A stretch of 25,388 bases of DNA from the NCBI GenBank assembly GCA_016296655.1, contig JAEDIW010000038.1:1-25388 (forward strand), read 5' to 3'. Both the position numbers and the translations under genes were made by a program. The notes under the pieces were generated by a model that saw only the letters and a program-made list of their open reading frames with translations, did not search any database and was not told where the DNA came from. The stretch is from Treponema sp. GTDB taxonomy: Bacteria > Spirochaetota > Spirochaetia > Treponematales > Treponemataceae. Below, one piece after another: positions 1 to 8,476 of this stretch; positions within the stretch are counted from its first letter, which is position 1, and each line of letters begins with the position of its first letter.

Positions 1-34
1 GCAAAATAAAAGAGCAGATTTTCTCGTTAACAAC

Positions 35-48
35 GGGAATTTTTTCCC
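35..48. promoter_or_regulatory. Perfect inverted repeat upstream of the histidine kinase
   Basis: The sequence GGGAA-TTTT-TTCCC is a perfect 5-bp inverted repeat with a 4-base spacer. It lies about 36 bases before the kinase start and upstream of the TAGAAT/TATGAT hexamers at 66-76 that could serve as a -10. It could be an operator, perhaps for autoregulation by the response regulator, or a small hairpin. The function is inferred from position only. Confidence 0.3.
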
Positions 49-83
49 TAACTTTTCCAATTAAATATGATAGAATCAGTTCA

Positions 84-1139
84 ATGAAAAAAAATCTTTT
101 TCTTTCTATCAGAATTGAACACATCTTATTTACGCTTGCTCTAATTTCCTTCAGTTCAACAATCTTTTTCAAATATAGAGAATCTTCTAAATTTCAGGCC
201 TTACTTGAAAAACTAGAATATACAAAACAAAATACTGCAGAAATAATTACATGGGACGAAAATACTAAAAATTCTTTTTTTTCGGATTTAAGAATTACCT
301 TCGAACCTTTTACTTTTTACAATGAAGAAGTTGATAACAGCCTGTCAGAGTTTATTCATCTATACAGTTGTCTAGACGGTAGGGGAAATCAAGATATTTC
401 CGAAACCTATATCCAGCTATACAAACTTTTATATCAGCAACAGCAACAACTAAATTTTGGTTATGTATGGTTACTTATTATTTCGTTTTTTATATCTATT
501 GTCTCCCTATTTTCAATTTTTGAAAAAGAACGAAACAAGAAAAATGAATTCAGAATCCTTTCTATTGTAAATGAAAATCAACTTAAACTTTCGCGGGAAA
601 TTCATGATGGAATTGCTCAAGATTTAGCAGCATTAAAAATCAGTATTCAGAATAAGGATGAAGAAAAAACTACATATTTTGCAGATCAGGCTTTTAGCGA
701 AGTACGCTTTCTTTTGGAAAACACTCACCTGGAGATAGATGAAGATTTTGTGACTAACATAAAAAATATTCTATTGAACTTTGAAGTCCATTTTGGGATC
801 CATACCGAACTATTGTTGGCATCGGAACACATCAAACTTTTATCAACCAATCATAAATTTCAGATAATAAGAATTTTGAACGAAGCTTTAAGCAATGTGG
901 CTCGCCATTCTGAAGCAGAAAACGTAATTATCCGCATAACCGATACCATGAAAGGACTTCATTTTATAATTTCGGATGATGGAATTGGAGATAAATCCAT
1001 GATGAAAGATAAAAAACAGAATCATCATTATGGAATTGAAAATATAAAAAGCCGCGTTGCAGAAATGAATGGAACCGTAACCTTTGATTCTAACGGAGGA
1101 ACAACAATTGCCATCTCAATTGAAAATTTTATTTCTTGA
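84..1139 (+). CDS. Sensor histidine kinase, NarL/HisKA_3 type
   Basis: Membrane sensor kinase expected to autophosphorylate on histidine and pass the phosphate to the response regulator encoded next. Two hydrophobic segments (about residues 11-30 and 127-147) bracket an extracytoplasmic region of about 95 residues that should sense the signal. The H-box REIHDGIAQDL has its phospho-acceptor at His174, typical of the HisKA_3 family. The ATPase domain shows an N-box (LNEALSNVARHSEA, about 265-278), the DDGIG motif (about 298-302) and YGIENIKSRV near the end. The signal is unknown; the sensor region matches nothing I recognise. There is no Shine-Dalgarno sequence, and a TAGAAT hexamer ends 7 bases before the ATG, so the mRNA may be leaderless. 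The gene overlaps the regulator by 32 bases. Confidence 0.93.
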   Translation: MKKNLFLSIRIEHILFTLALISFSSTIFFKYRESSKFQALLEKLEYTKQNTAEIITWDENTKNSFFSDLRITFEPFTFYNEEVDNSLSEFIHLYSCLDGRGNQDISETYIQLYKLLYQQQQQLNFGYVWLLIISFFISIVSLFSIFEKERNKKNEFRILSIVNENQLKLSREIHDGIAQDLAALKISIQNKDEEKTTYFADQAFSEVRFLLENTHLEIDEDFVTNIKNILLNFEVHFGIHTELLLASEHIKLLSTNHKFQIIRILNEALSNVARHSEAENVIIRITDTMKGLHFIISDDGIGDKSMMKDKKQNHHYGIENIKSRVAEMNGTVTFDSNGGTTIAISIENFIS

Positions 1140-1788
1140 TGATCATGCAGGATTGCGAGACAGTTTAGGAGGTTTTCTTTCCAATAAAAATCCTAATCTG
1201 AAGTTTTTTTATGCAGGCAACAAGGAAGATGCACTAAAAGTCCTTTCAGAAAATCCTGATATAAAAAACGCCATAATCGATATTAATCTTAACGGCATAA
1301 ATGGCCTGGATTTAATTCCTGCATTTAGAAATCAGACTTCAGATTTAAATGTGATTGTTTATTCCATGTATAATGATGTTTTGCATGTAGAACAAGCATT
1401 AAAAAAGAATATTCAGGGATTTATTTCTAAAGATGCCTCTTTGAACGAGGTAGAAAAAGCTATTCAAGTTGTTTCAACGGGAAACATTTATTACAACAAA
1501 ACTACTCGAGAAATTATGGCTAGTATGTTTAATACTGAAAAGTCTGAAAACAATCAAAATGAATCTAGTTATTCTTCTACCTTTTATAATTATCGAACAC
1601 TTAGGCAGAAAGAAAAAATTCTATTTGAACTTCTGGCACAGCAAAAAGAGGTTTCCGAAATTGCAAAGATTTTGGGAAAAGCGGAAAAAACTATAAATAA
1701 TCAGACTTCAATTATTTACCAGAAACTGAATATTCATAACAGACTGGAACTTTTAAAAATTGCAAAAATTTTGGGAGTAATAATTTAA
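1108..1788 (+). CDS. Response regulator, NarL/LuxR family
   Basis: DNA-binding partner of the preceding kinase. The receiver domain (about residues 5-120) has the acidic pair D11-D12, a likely phospho-acceptor D58 in AIIDINLNG, the switch Ser86 and the conserved Lys108 in FISKDA. A LuxR-type helix-turn-helix follows at about 165-226, including EVSEIAKILGKAEKTINN. I chose the TTG at 1108 because a strong GGAGGA (1095-1100) lies 7 bases upstream and the protein then begins directly with the receiver fold (PSQLKILFLDDH). An earlier in-frame TTG at 1084 has no such site. The ribosome-binding site lies inside the kinase gene, so the pair is probably translationally coupled. Likely targets are its own operon and the membrane protein downstream, but this is inference. 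Confidence 0.92.
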   Translation: MPSQLKILFLDDHAGLRDSLGGFLSNKNPNLKFFYAGNKEDALKVLSENPDIKNAIIDINLNGINGLDLIPAFRNQTSDLNVIVYSMYNDVLHVEQALKKNIQGFISKDASLNEVEKAIQVVSTGNIYYNKTTREIMASMFNTEKSENNQNESSYSSTFYNYRTLRQKEKILFELLAQQKEVSEIAKILGKAEKTINNQTSIIYQKLNIHNRLELLKIAKILGVII

Positions 1789-1791
1789 CCT

Positions 1792-2379
1792 ATGAAAAAT
1801 TTGATTATTAAAGAAAATTCTTTTCCCTTTGTAATTTTTTATACACTTTTTGCAATTGGCATTAATTACTGTGGTTCTATTTTAGCGGAAACAATAGTTT
1901 TTCCATTATACCTGGATTCTGTACTTAGTATTTCTGTGGTAGCACTTTGTGGATATATTCCAGGAGTAATCTGTGCCCTAGGTTCAAATGTTTTACTTTC
2001 AATTTTTACACAATCTACATATCTATTTTCTATTTGCCATGTTATGACTGTTACTTTTGCCTGGTTGGTTTTCAATTTTCATAACAAAAAAACAGATAAA
2101 TCATACACATTAGATTGTTTTTTGTGGGCTGGTTTTTGGGCTGCTATAAGCAACGGAATTGTAGGCAACATGATTGCTGACTTAGTTTTCGCAGGTAATA
2201 CAGGTCGACCTTCCGCAAATATTGTTATACAGGGAATTTACGGAGCAGTTCCAAATCTTACCTTCGCAAATAACTTTGGCGGAATGCTGGAAAACATTGC
2301 AGATAAAACTCTAAGTGCCTGCTTAAGTTATGGATTATATAAACTTGTCTTATACATTAGAAAAAGGAAATCATCATAG
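1792..2379 (+). CDS. Multispanning membrane protein, possible ECF transporter S component
   Basis: A 195-residue, strongly hydrophobic protein with about five to six membrane segments and a basic C-terminus (KRKSS). The early stretch with YLDSVLSI followed by a Gly/Ala-rich segment (ALCGYIPGVICALGSNVL) resembles the S components of energy-coupling-factor vitamin transporters, in which a small membrane protein binds the substrate and docks on a shared EcfT-EcfA module. No EcfA or EcfT gene is in the window. It starts 3 bases after the regulator stop, so it belongs to the two-component operon. It may be the regulated transporter or a membrane partner of the kinase. The family call is by resemblance and the substrate is unknown. 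Confidence 0.55.
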   Translation: MKNLIIKENSFPFVIFYTLFAIGINYCGSILAETIVFPLYLDSVLSISVVALCGYIPGVICALGSNVLLSIFTQSTYLFSICHVMTVTFAWLVFNFHNKKTDKSYTLDCFLWAGFWAAISNGIVGNMIADLVFAGNTGRPSANIVIQGIYGAVPNLTFANNFGGMLENIADKTLSACLSYGLYKLVLYIRKRKSS

Positions 2380-2404
2380 AAGTTGAAGTCTTTAATTACT
2401 TTTA

Positions 2405-2457
2405 GGACAGCCCCTTGAAAAGTTCTGTTTAATCAGTGTAAAAGTTCAAATGGGGCA
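2405..2457. repeat. Copy of the GGACAGCCCC motif with hairpin potential
   Basis: GGACAGCCCC (2405-2414) is followed by TTGAA, and TTCAAATGGGGC (about 2446-2457) can pair back to it with a bulge. The same 9-10-base core occurs at 8367-8375, 8431-8440 and 16227-16236. It lies between the convergent S-component gene and hisB and may help end transcription, but no long T-run follows. The remaining bases up to 2540 show nothing clear. Confidence 0.45.
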
Positions 2458-2540
2458 TTAAAACCCGTTAACATAAGGTTTGCTGATTTTTGAGAAAAAA
2501 TTAGAATTTTCTGTTTAACGTGCAACGGACTATATCACAA

Positions 2541-3131
2541 TTACAGTGAGCCTTTTGTAGAAAGAACCCCTTCAATGCGCTCGTCAAATTGTGTTGCCAT
2601 GTCCAGAGCTTTTGCAAAAGCTTTAAAGCTTGCTTCTGCAATGTGATGCGAATTTTCTCCGGCAATCTGCCTCAAGTGCAGGTTCATCATGGCGGAATAG
2701 GAAATTGCATAGAAAAATTCATGAATCAGCTCTGTGTCAAAATTTCCTATTTTTTGAACTGGATAATTTTCTGCAAATCCAAGGTATGGCCGGCCACAAA
2801 GATCAACTGCGCACATAACCAAGGTTTCATCCATTGGCAGAAGAAAATTTCCATAGCGTTTTATGCCTTTTTTGTTTCCTGCGGCTTGTTTTATTGCTTC
2901 TCCCAGAACGATTCCGCAGTCTTCAACTGTATGATGGTCGTCAACATGCAGATCGCCTTTGCAGGTAAGTTCTACATCAAAAAGACCATGTCGGGCAAAG
3001 CCGTCTATCATGTGGTCAAAAAAGCCAATGCCGGTATTTGTTTTACATTTTCCAGAACCGTCAAGATTTAATGTCAGAGAAATGTCCGTTTCTTTTGTTA
3101 CGCGATGAATTGATGCAATACGTTTTTCCAT
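2541..3131 (-). CDS. hisB: Imidazoleglycerol-phosphate dehydratase
   Basis: Catalyses dehydration of imidazole glycerol phosphate to imidazole acetol phosphate in histidine biosynthesis, using manganese bound by histidine and glutamate residues. The protein shows the family signatures FFDHMIDGFARHG, DDHHTVEDCGIVLG, HEFF and ENSHHIAEASFKA, which carry the metal ligands. I placed the start at the ATG at 3131 (MEKRIASIHRVTKE), which gives 196 residues, the usual length of the monofunctional enzyme. The frame stays open 29 codons further upstream, but that extension does not resemble the family and has no ribosome-binding site. No other his gene lies beside it, so histidine genes appear scattered in this genome. 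It is the last gene of a minus-strand pair behind the metallo-beta-lactamase gene. Confidence 0.95.
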   Translation of the reverse strand: MEKRIASIHRVTKETDISLTLNLDGSGKCKTNTGIGFFDHMIDGFARHGLFDVELTCKGDLHVDDHHTVEDCGIVLGEAIKQAAGNKKGIKRYGNFLLPMDETLVMCAVDLCGRPYLGFAENYPVQKIGNFDTELIHEFFYAISYSAMMNLHLRQIAGENSHHIAEASFKAFAKALDMATQFDERIEGVLSTKGSL

Positions 3132-3257
3132 AAAAATTCCATACGTTGCTTTATTTTCAGAAAGGGGCAGAAAAGCAGTCTTTCCAAACCCCTTTTTACT
3201 ATAAAGCAAAAAATCCAAAAAACCAAGCCAGCGGGCAGGTGTATTTTTAATTAATCA

Positions 3258-3290
3258 GGCAGAATATTAAAAACATTTTTATATTCTGCC
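3258..3290 (-). terminator. Hairpin after the beta-CASP gene
   Basis: A perfect 10-bp inverted repeat, GGCAGAATAT / ATATTCTGCC, begins 9 bases after the stop codon of the upstream minus-strand gene. Inner A/T runs can extend the stem. The following bases on the minus strand (TGATTAATTAAAAAT) are AT-rich but not a clean U-run, so it may be a weak terminator or an mRNA-stabilising stem ahead of hisB. Confidence 0.5.
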
Positions 3291-3299
3291 ATGAAAAAT

Positions 3300-4754
3300 T
3301 CAGTCAAGATTGTAATATTCTCCATATTTTATGGTTGTTACATCTTTGAATCCAGCGTCCCACAAGTGCTGCGTAAAGCCGTTCAAGGCATCCTGTTCGC
3401 CATGTACAAGGAAAATCTGCTTTAGCCGGGTGGTGTCAATTTTACCAAGCCAGTTTATCATTTCCTGATAGTCTGCATGTGCGCTGAATGCGTCAATTTG
3501 TTCAACTTTTGCATTTACTTTGTACCAGTCGTTGAAAATTTTAACTTCTTTTTCTCCATCACGGATTCTTCGTCCGAGAGTGTTTTCTGCCATATAACCG
3601 ACAATAAGAATTGTATTTTTTTTGTCGCTGATGTTGTTTGCCAGATGATGAAGAATTCGTCCTGCTTCACACATTCCATCTGCACTGATAATAATCATAG
3701 GTCCGTCTTTTTCGTTCAGGGATTTTGATTCTTCTACGCTTGTAACGTATGTCAAAGCTCCAAAACCGAATGGATTTTTATGATGTTTAAGGAAAGCTTC
3801 TTTTGTTTCTTCATCGTAACATTCTGGATGCAGCCCAAAAATGCCTGTAGCACTTACAGCCATCGGAGAATCCATGTAAATCGGAATTTCTGGGATTTTT
3901 TTCATGTCTACAAGAAGGTGCAGATAATAAATCAGTTCCTGAGCCCGTTCTATTGCAAATGAAGGAATGATTATTTTGCCGTTTTTTGAAACAGCTTCGT
4001 TTACAACACGTTCAAGTTCTGTCATTGCAAATGTGGAATCTTCATGCAGCCGGTTGCCGTACGTACTTTCCAAGACGATATAATCAGGTGCAGGAATGTT
4101 TTCTGCGGGGCTTCGAATAATTGGCTTTTGAGGACGGCCTATATCGCCTGTAAACAGAATTCTGGTTTCATTGCCATCACTAGGATTTGCAGCTGAAGGG
4201 GCATTTAAGAATCCATGCCGGCCTTTTACTGTGAGGCAGACAAACGAAGAGCCCAGAATATGTCCTGCATCAAAGAATTCAAGCTGAACTGACGGAGAAA
4301 TGTACATTTTTCTATTGTATGAAACTGTTACAATCTGGTTTGCAGCTTTTGTACAATCCTGTTCGTCAAAGATTGGAGTCCAGTTAAATTTTTCGCCCCG
4401 CCGTTTTGCCTTTTTTGCAAGGAATTCTGCATCACGAGCCTGAATTCGTGCACTGTCCATCATTACAAGGTTTGCAAGATCCCTGGTTGCAGGAGTTGCA
4501 TAAATATTTCCGTTAAAGCCTTTTTTGGTCAGAATCGGTAAAAGCCCGCAGTGGTCAAAATGGGCATGTGTCAAAATTACAGCTTCCAGTTTATCCACAG
4601 GAAAGGTAAAGTTTCTGTTTTTTTCATCTGAAACAGACCGTTTGCCTTGAAAAGCTCCGCAGTCAATCATATATGAGCGACCGTCAATTTCTACAACATG
4701 CTTAGAGCCTGTAACTTCTTCTGCAGCACCTAAAGAATAAACTGAAATTCCCAT
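3300..4754 (-). CDS. Metallo-beta-lactamase/beta-CASP family RNA-processing hydrolase
   Basis: Predicted zinc-dependent ribonuclease of the beta-CASP group, related to bacterial and archaeal proteins similar to the CPSF nuclease. The metal-binding motif THAHFDHCG places H63, H65, D67 and H68 as ligands. Further signatures are FTGDIG (distal metal site), the beta-CASP region around LESTYGNRLH and IIIPSFAIERAQE, SADGMCEAGR, and near the end AFSAHADYQEM plus FLVHGEQ of the RMMBL segment. The 484 residues fit the family. The start is well supported by GGAGG 4-5 bases before the ATG. A short Gly/Asn/Ser-rich insertion (about NAPSAANPSDGNE) before the TGDIG motif looks like a lineage-specific loop. 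The RNA substrate cannot be told from the sequence. Confidence 0.93.
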   Translation of the reverse strand: MGISVYSLGAAEEVTGSKHVVEIDGRSYMIDCGAFQGKRSVSDEKNRNFTFPVDKLEAVILTHAHFDHCGLLPILTKKGFNGNIYATPATRDLANLVMMDSARIQARDAEFLAKKAKRRGEKFNWTPIFDEQDCTKAANQIVTVSYNRKMYISPSVQLEFFDAGHILGSSFVCLTVKGRHGFLNAPSAANPSDGNETRILFTGDIGRPQKPIIRSPAENIPAPDYIVLESTYGNRLHEDSTFAMTELERVVNEAVSKNGKIIIPSFAIERAQELIYYLHLLVDMKKIPEIPIYMDSPMAVSATGIFGLHPECYDEETKEAFLKHHKNPFGFGALTYVTSVEESKSLNEKDGPMIIISADGMCEAGRILHHLANNISDKKNTILIVGYMAENTLGRRIRDGEKEVKIFNDWYKVNAKVEQIDAFSAHADYQEMINWLGKIDTTRLKQIFLVHGEQDALNGFTQHLWDAGFKDVTTIKYGEYYNLD

Positions 4755-5163
4755 AAAGCCTCCTTCCTGCCTGAGTTGTGATTTTTACAGGCAAACCGTT
4801 GTCTATATTTTATCCCCCAAAATGCCAATGCACAAGCTAAAACTTGTTCTTGACTTCAGAAGTTCTGTTGCGTTCATCTTTTCTTAAAAAATACAGCTGA
4901 AAACAAATTTTGATTTTTTCAATGTAAAGCATAAACCAGCTTAAAATCAGCAAAAATGCGATATTTACAGATTTTAGAGATTTAAGGTATACTTTTGAAA
5001 GTTGATTTATGCAGATGAAGGTTACCTTAAAAAACTTCAATTTTTTTTGCTGGATGCAGTAAGATAAAATTTTATTTCAATACTGTATCATAGTAATAGG
5101 TTTGAAAGTTTGCATTAAATCATGTTGATTTTTTTGCAATTTTTTTTGCAGTCAGGGGTCGTT
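4755..5163. other. Divergent intergenic region
   Basis: About 400 bases separate the minus-strand hydrolase from the plus-strand DUF2804 gene. On the minus strand TTGTGC (4830-4835) and TAAAAT (4807-4812), 17 bases apart, could be the hydrolase promoter, but the -35 match is poor. ACTTCAGAAGT at 4853-4863 is a perfect 11-base palindrome upstream of it. The part near 5040-5110 is T-rich with several TATNAT-like words but no convincing -35/-10 pair. The 67-codon minus-strand ORF inside has no coding signals. Confidence 0.4.
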
Positions 5164-6222
5164 TTGTTTTTCAGAGAATTTAGTGAATCGCCAGAAAAAC
5201 TTATAAAAAATGGCAGACCGCTTTTTGGCACTTATTCAGGTAATATTTCAAAACTGGATATAAAAGGTGTAAAAAAACCTTTTGGAATAATTCCTGTTCC
5301 TCCAGTTTTTACAAATATTGCTATCAGAAGTCATCTTATTCTTTCGTTTAATGCAGGTGACTATATAGGACAGGTTTGTTTTTTTGATGCAAAGCTTTTT
5401 GGTTATGCTGAATTGGTTTATTGGAATAAAAATACAAATCTTAAATATGCCTATAATACTTTTACAGGGCCTAGAAAAAGACTTGTGCCAAAAAATCTGC
5501 AGCGGGGTATTGCCGTAAGTTTTAAAAAGGCCAGATACCTCCGAATCAGCTGGGATAGGCAGAAAAATCGTTTTTCTCTTTTGGTTAATATGAAAGGAGA
5601 TTCTTTGCGGCCTGATACAAGAGCCCATTTTTCATGTACAGCACAAGAAATGACAGATTTGGTTACTGTTATGCCAGCTCCGACTTTGCGGCGGTGTTCT
5701 GCAACGTTGGTAAGTTTTTTTCCATTGAGAGGGGCTCTTTCAACCGTAAAATCTTCTGAAATAAAGGCTATGGAACAGACAGACGGCATGGCTTTAATGA
5801 CAATAAACCGAAGTTATTACAAACTCCATGCAAGATTCAACACATTGACTGCAACAGGTATGCATAATGGTAAAAAAATTGCACTTTTTCTGGCAACAAG
5901 TTCCATTGATTCAAAAGATACAAACAAATGTAATCCAAACACTTTGTTTTTGAACGGCGAAATGACACTTTTGCCACAGGTTTTTGTAACTCATCCGTTT
6001 GGAATGGATAAAACCTGGAACATTCAGGACACGGAAAATATGGTTGATCTGACTTTTTCGCCTGTTTCTGAAAATTTACGTAAAATGAACACTGTAATAT
6101 TCCGAACAATTTATCATACGATATACGGAACTTTTGAAGGAACTTTGCTGACAAAAGACGGCGAAAGCATTTCTGTTAAAAACTTGTCTGGAATAATTCA
6201 GACTACAATGCTTCGCTTATAA
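5164..6222 (+). CDS. DUF2804 family protein
   Basis: Matches the layout I know for DUF2804 proteins, a family of unknown function. An N-terminal SPEKLIKNGRPLFG is followed by a long beta-rich body, and the C-terminal third shows MDKTWNIQDTENMVDLTFSPV and IYGTFEGTLLTKDG. No enzymatic motif is evident, and there is no signal peptide or clear membrane segment. Two starts are possible. The ATG at 5122 has no Shine-Dalgarno sequence and adds a Phe/Leu-rich stretch translated from T-rich DNA. The TTG at 5164 has AGGGG (5154-5158) 5 bases upstream and puts the conserved region close to the N-terminus, so I prefer it. The next gene starts 47 bases downstream on the same strand and is probably cotranscribed. 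Confidence 0.75.
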   Translation: MFFREFSESPEKLIKNGRPLFGTYSGNISKLDIKGVKKPFGIIPVPPVFTNIAIRSHLILSFNAGDYIGQVCFFDAKLFGYAELVYWNKNTNLKYAYNTFTGPRKRLVPKNLQRGIAVSFKKARYLRISWDRQKNRFSLLVNMKGDSLRPDTRAHFSCTAQEMTDLVTVMPAPTLRRCSATLVSFFPLRGALSTVKSSEIKAMEQTDGMALMTINRSYYKLHARFNTLTATGMHNGKKIALFLATSSIDSKDTNKCNPNTLFLNGEMTLLPQVFVTHPFGMDKTWNIQDTENMVDLTFSPVSENLRKMNTVIFRTIYHTIYGTFEGTLLTKDGESISVKNLSGIIQTTMLRL

Positions 6223-6269
6223 AGCTACTGCTGGAATCTGTATTTTGGGAGGGCTGTTGAGGTAGGATT

Positions 6270-8306
6270 ATGGCAAGAGATAAAAAATATTTTGAACCAG
6301 GTACGCTTGATCAAACCAGAAGAAATATTGGTGAGATAAACAAAGAAGAAGCGGCTCACATGATGAAAGTTCTGGGCGGAGAAGTTATTCAAGAGCGCTC
6401 AAAACATATTGCATCTCCTGCAGTAAAGCCTGTAAAAAAACAAATTCAAGGACCTGTTACTCCTATAAAGCAGATGACTGCAGCTGAAGCTGCTGCAAAG
6501 GCTTCCGTAGCACAAGCTGAACACCAGAACTTTTCTGCACAGAGGGTGTCTTTTGAAATAAAAAATATTTCTCCGTCTGACTGGGCTCTGCTTGACAAAA
6601 CCATGATGTCTCCTGAATACAGGATGAAAACTGACTATGGTTTTTTCAACTTTGTTCGCTTTTTGCAGAAAAATGGGATGATGCGCTTGGACAGAACTTT
6701 TGTGCGGACAATACTTTCAAGGCATTTAAGTCATCTGGATGCATTCATAACTCTTTCAAAAACTCTTATAAGCCTGTCTCCAAATTCATTTAAAAGCAAG
6801 ACAGAAAATTCTGACGATTTGAAATATCGTTTTTTGCGCAAGATTTCTTCATGGACCCTTACCGCTATTAACCGCAATTATGATGAATTTCGAGCACAGG
6901 GATTTCATCTGCAAATGGCAGATGCAGGTCCTTTTATCAAAAACTTGTACGGCATGCTTGTTCAGGTACTCTTTTTAGGAGACCGCCGGGTTATAGGACT
7001 TTTGAAGGAAATTTATGAAGAACTGCTGTCATATCCTGACATAAAGCGTTCCGCAATAGCTTCAACTGTAAAGGACATAGCTTCTGAGTGGAGCTACATT
7101 TACAATCAGATTATCAAAGGCATGTATCCTCTGCTTTATGCATTTATAGGCGGGCCTTTTGTCAGTTATGAACTTTTTTTCAGCCAGAAAGCAACAGAAA
7201 TTTTGAAATTTACGGGAAAAGCCCGTTTTGATGTTCTTTTGCCAGTAATTGAAGTGCATGAAGATGCTGAAAATACCAAAAAAGATTTTGAAGAAGAAGC
7301 TCCAAAGGCACCTGAAAAAAAAGAAGAAAAATCACCAGAGGAAATTCAGGAAGAGAAACGAAAAAATGAACTTTTTAAAATGGGCATCAAAATTCTTGAA
7401 ACTCTTTTTCCACAGGCAGGCTTTTCAAGACTGTCATCATATCCAGATCTTTATCCATATTTTCAGCCATTGTACGACTTTCCGGACGGATTTAATCTTC
7501 TGTCCCCAGAAAATCCTATGCAGGTAATTATTGTTCTGCTTAGAATTCTTGAAGATTTTTTTCACGGTTGCCGCAACATTCAGTTTACGCACGATGCTGA
7601 TTCCAGTATTCGTCAGGATGAGGATACAATTTCTTCAGTTTTGGACGAATGGTCAGTCTATCAGGAAATTCTTTTCGACAAGTATTACGCACAGCCTCTA
7701 AAAGATTTTGTTTCTGAGCAATACACAAAGCGTGATTTTGTTTATTCTCACTATGGAAAAACACTGCAGAACAAGCTTTTTTGGATGATAAAATATTATT
7801 TTCTGCCGGCATATTCTTTTGACAAACTTGTTCTTGAACGCCCGGAATTCAACAATAATTACAAACCTCTTGCTTCAAGAATAAAATTTATTATCAATTA
7901 TTTCAGTGAAATTGCCCGAGCCATTGATTCAAACAAAAACCATGTGAATTCTGCAGTTACAGGCATGAAAAACCCATGGGAACATTACAGTTTTGATATA
8001 AGCAATCCTGTTTCAAAACGCCTTGACGTTATGCTGTGTGCAAAACGTACAGATGACAAAGTTACTGCAACAAATGCTAACATTATAAAATATGCATTGT
8101 GCATAACAGCTGTGCTAGACTGGTGGGTAAATGACTATCAAAGTCCTGCATACAAAACGAATCCTTTCAATTTCTACAGAATTTCGCCTGAAGACGGAGG
8201 ACCTGTTTTTACGGTTCCTCTCAGGACAGATCAGGATAAGCTATTTAAATTGAATTTAAAACGCATTGCAGAGCAGAAAAACGCAGCAAAGGCAAAAGGA
8301 AATTAA
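6270..8306 (+). CDS. Uncharacterised large cytoplasmic protein
   Basis: A 678-residue protein I do not recognise. It begins MARDKKYFEPGTLDQTRRNIG with an Ala/Lys/Glu-rich segment to about residue 95. Two mostly alpha-helical, aromatic-rich halves follow, joined by a highly charged linker at about residues 330-365 (EEEAPKAPEKKEEKSPEE) that may form a coiled coil or flexible hinge. There is no signal peptide, no clear membrane helix and no catalytic motif I can identify. The frame is unbroken and composition matches its neighbours. AGG-rich sequence (GAGGTAGGA) precedes the ATG. It follows the DUF2804 gene closely. It could be a lineage-restricted structural or scaffold protein, but that is a guess. 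Confidence 0.8.
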   Translation: MARDKKYFEPGTLDQTRRNIGEINKEEAAHMMKVLGGEVIQERSKHIASPAVKPVKKQIQGPVTPIKQMTAAEAAAKASVAQAEHQNFSAQRVSFEIKNISPSDWALLDKTMMSPEYRMKTDYGFFNFVRFLQKNGMMRLDRTFVRTILSRHLSHLDAFITLSKTLISLSPNSFKSKTENSDDLKYRFLRKISSWTLTAINRNYDEFRAQGFHLQMADAGPFIKNLYGMLVQVLFLGDRRVIGLLKEIYEELLSYPDIKRSAIASTVKDIASEWSYIYNQIIKGMYPLLYAFIGGPFVSYELFFSQKATEILKFTGKARFDVLLPVIEVHEDAENTKKDFEEEAPKAPEKKEEKSPEEIQEEKRKNELFKMGIKILETLFPQAGFSRLSSYPDLYPYFQPLYDFPDGFNLLSPENPMQVIIVLLRILEDFFHGCRNIQFTHDADSSIRQDEDTISSVLDEWSVYQEILFDKYYAQPLKDFVSEQYTKRDFVYSHYGKTLQNKLFWMIKYYFLPAYSFDKLVLERPEFNNNYKPLASRIKFIINYFSEIARAIDSNKNHVNSAVTGMKNPWEHYSFDISNPVSKRLDVMLCAKRTDDKVTATNANIIKYALCITAVLDWWVNDYQSPAYKTNPFNFYRISPEDGGPVFTVPLRTDQDKLFKLNLKRIAEQKNAAKAKGN

Positions 8307-8361
8307 CGAAATCTGAGAAAAATCAGTCAACGAAAAGAAACGTATTTGTCTAAAATGTATT

Positions 8362-8448
8362 GTCAGGGGCTGTCCAATTATTTCTGTCATGCTGAATCTA
8401 GTTCGGAATGACAAGATGAACTTTATTTTAGGGACAGCCCATTCTGAC
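8362..8448. repeat. Nested palindromic element with GGGCTGTCC ends
   Basis: About 87 bases bounded by GTCAG (8362-8366) and CTGAC (8444-8448). Inside these are GGGCTGTCC (8367-8375) and its perfect complement GGACAGCCC (8432-8440), and within those a second inverted repeat TGTCAT (8385-8390) / ATGACA (8408-8413) around CTAG. It has the size and symmetry of a MITE-like or REP-like intergenic element. It lies between convergent genes (stops at 8306 and 8477) and may also act as a two-way terminator. The rest of 8307-8476 shows nothing else. Confidence 0.6.
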
Positions 8449-8476
8449 GGAATTTATGCAGAGAAACAGACCGTTT

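Noticed and set aside
4837..5040. 67-codon minus-strand ORF
   Set aside because: No ribosome-binding site, low-complexity hydrophobic translation, and it lies in an AT-rich divergent intergenic region with no family resemblance.
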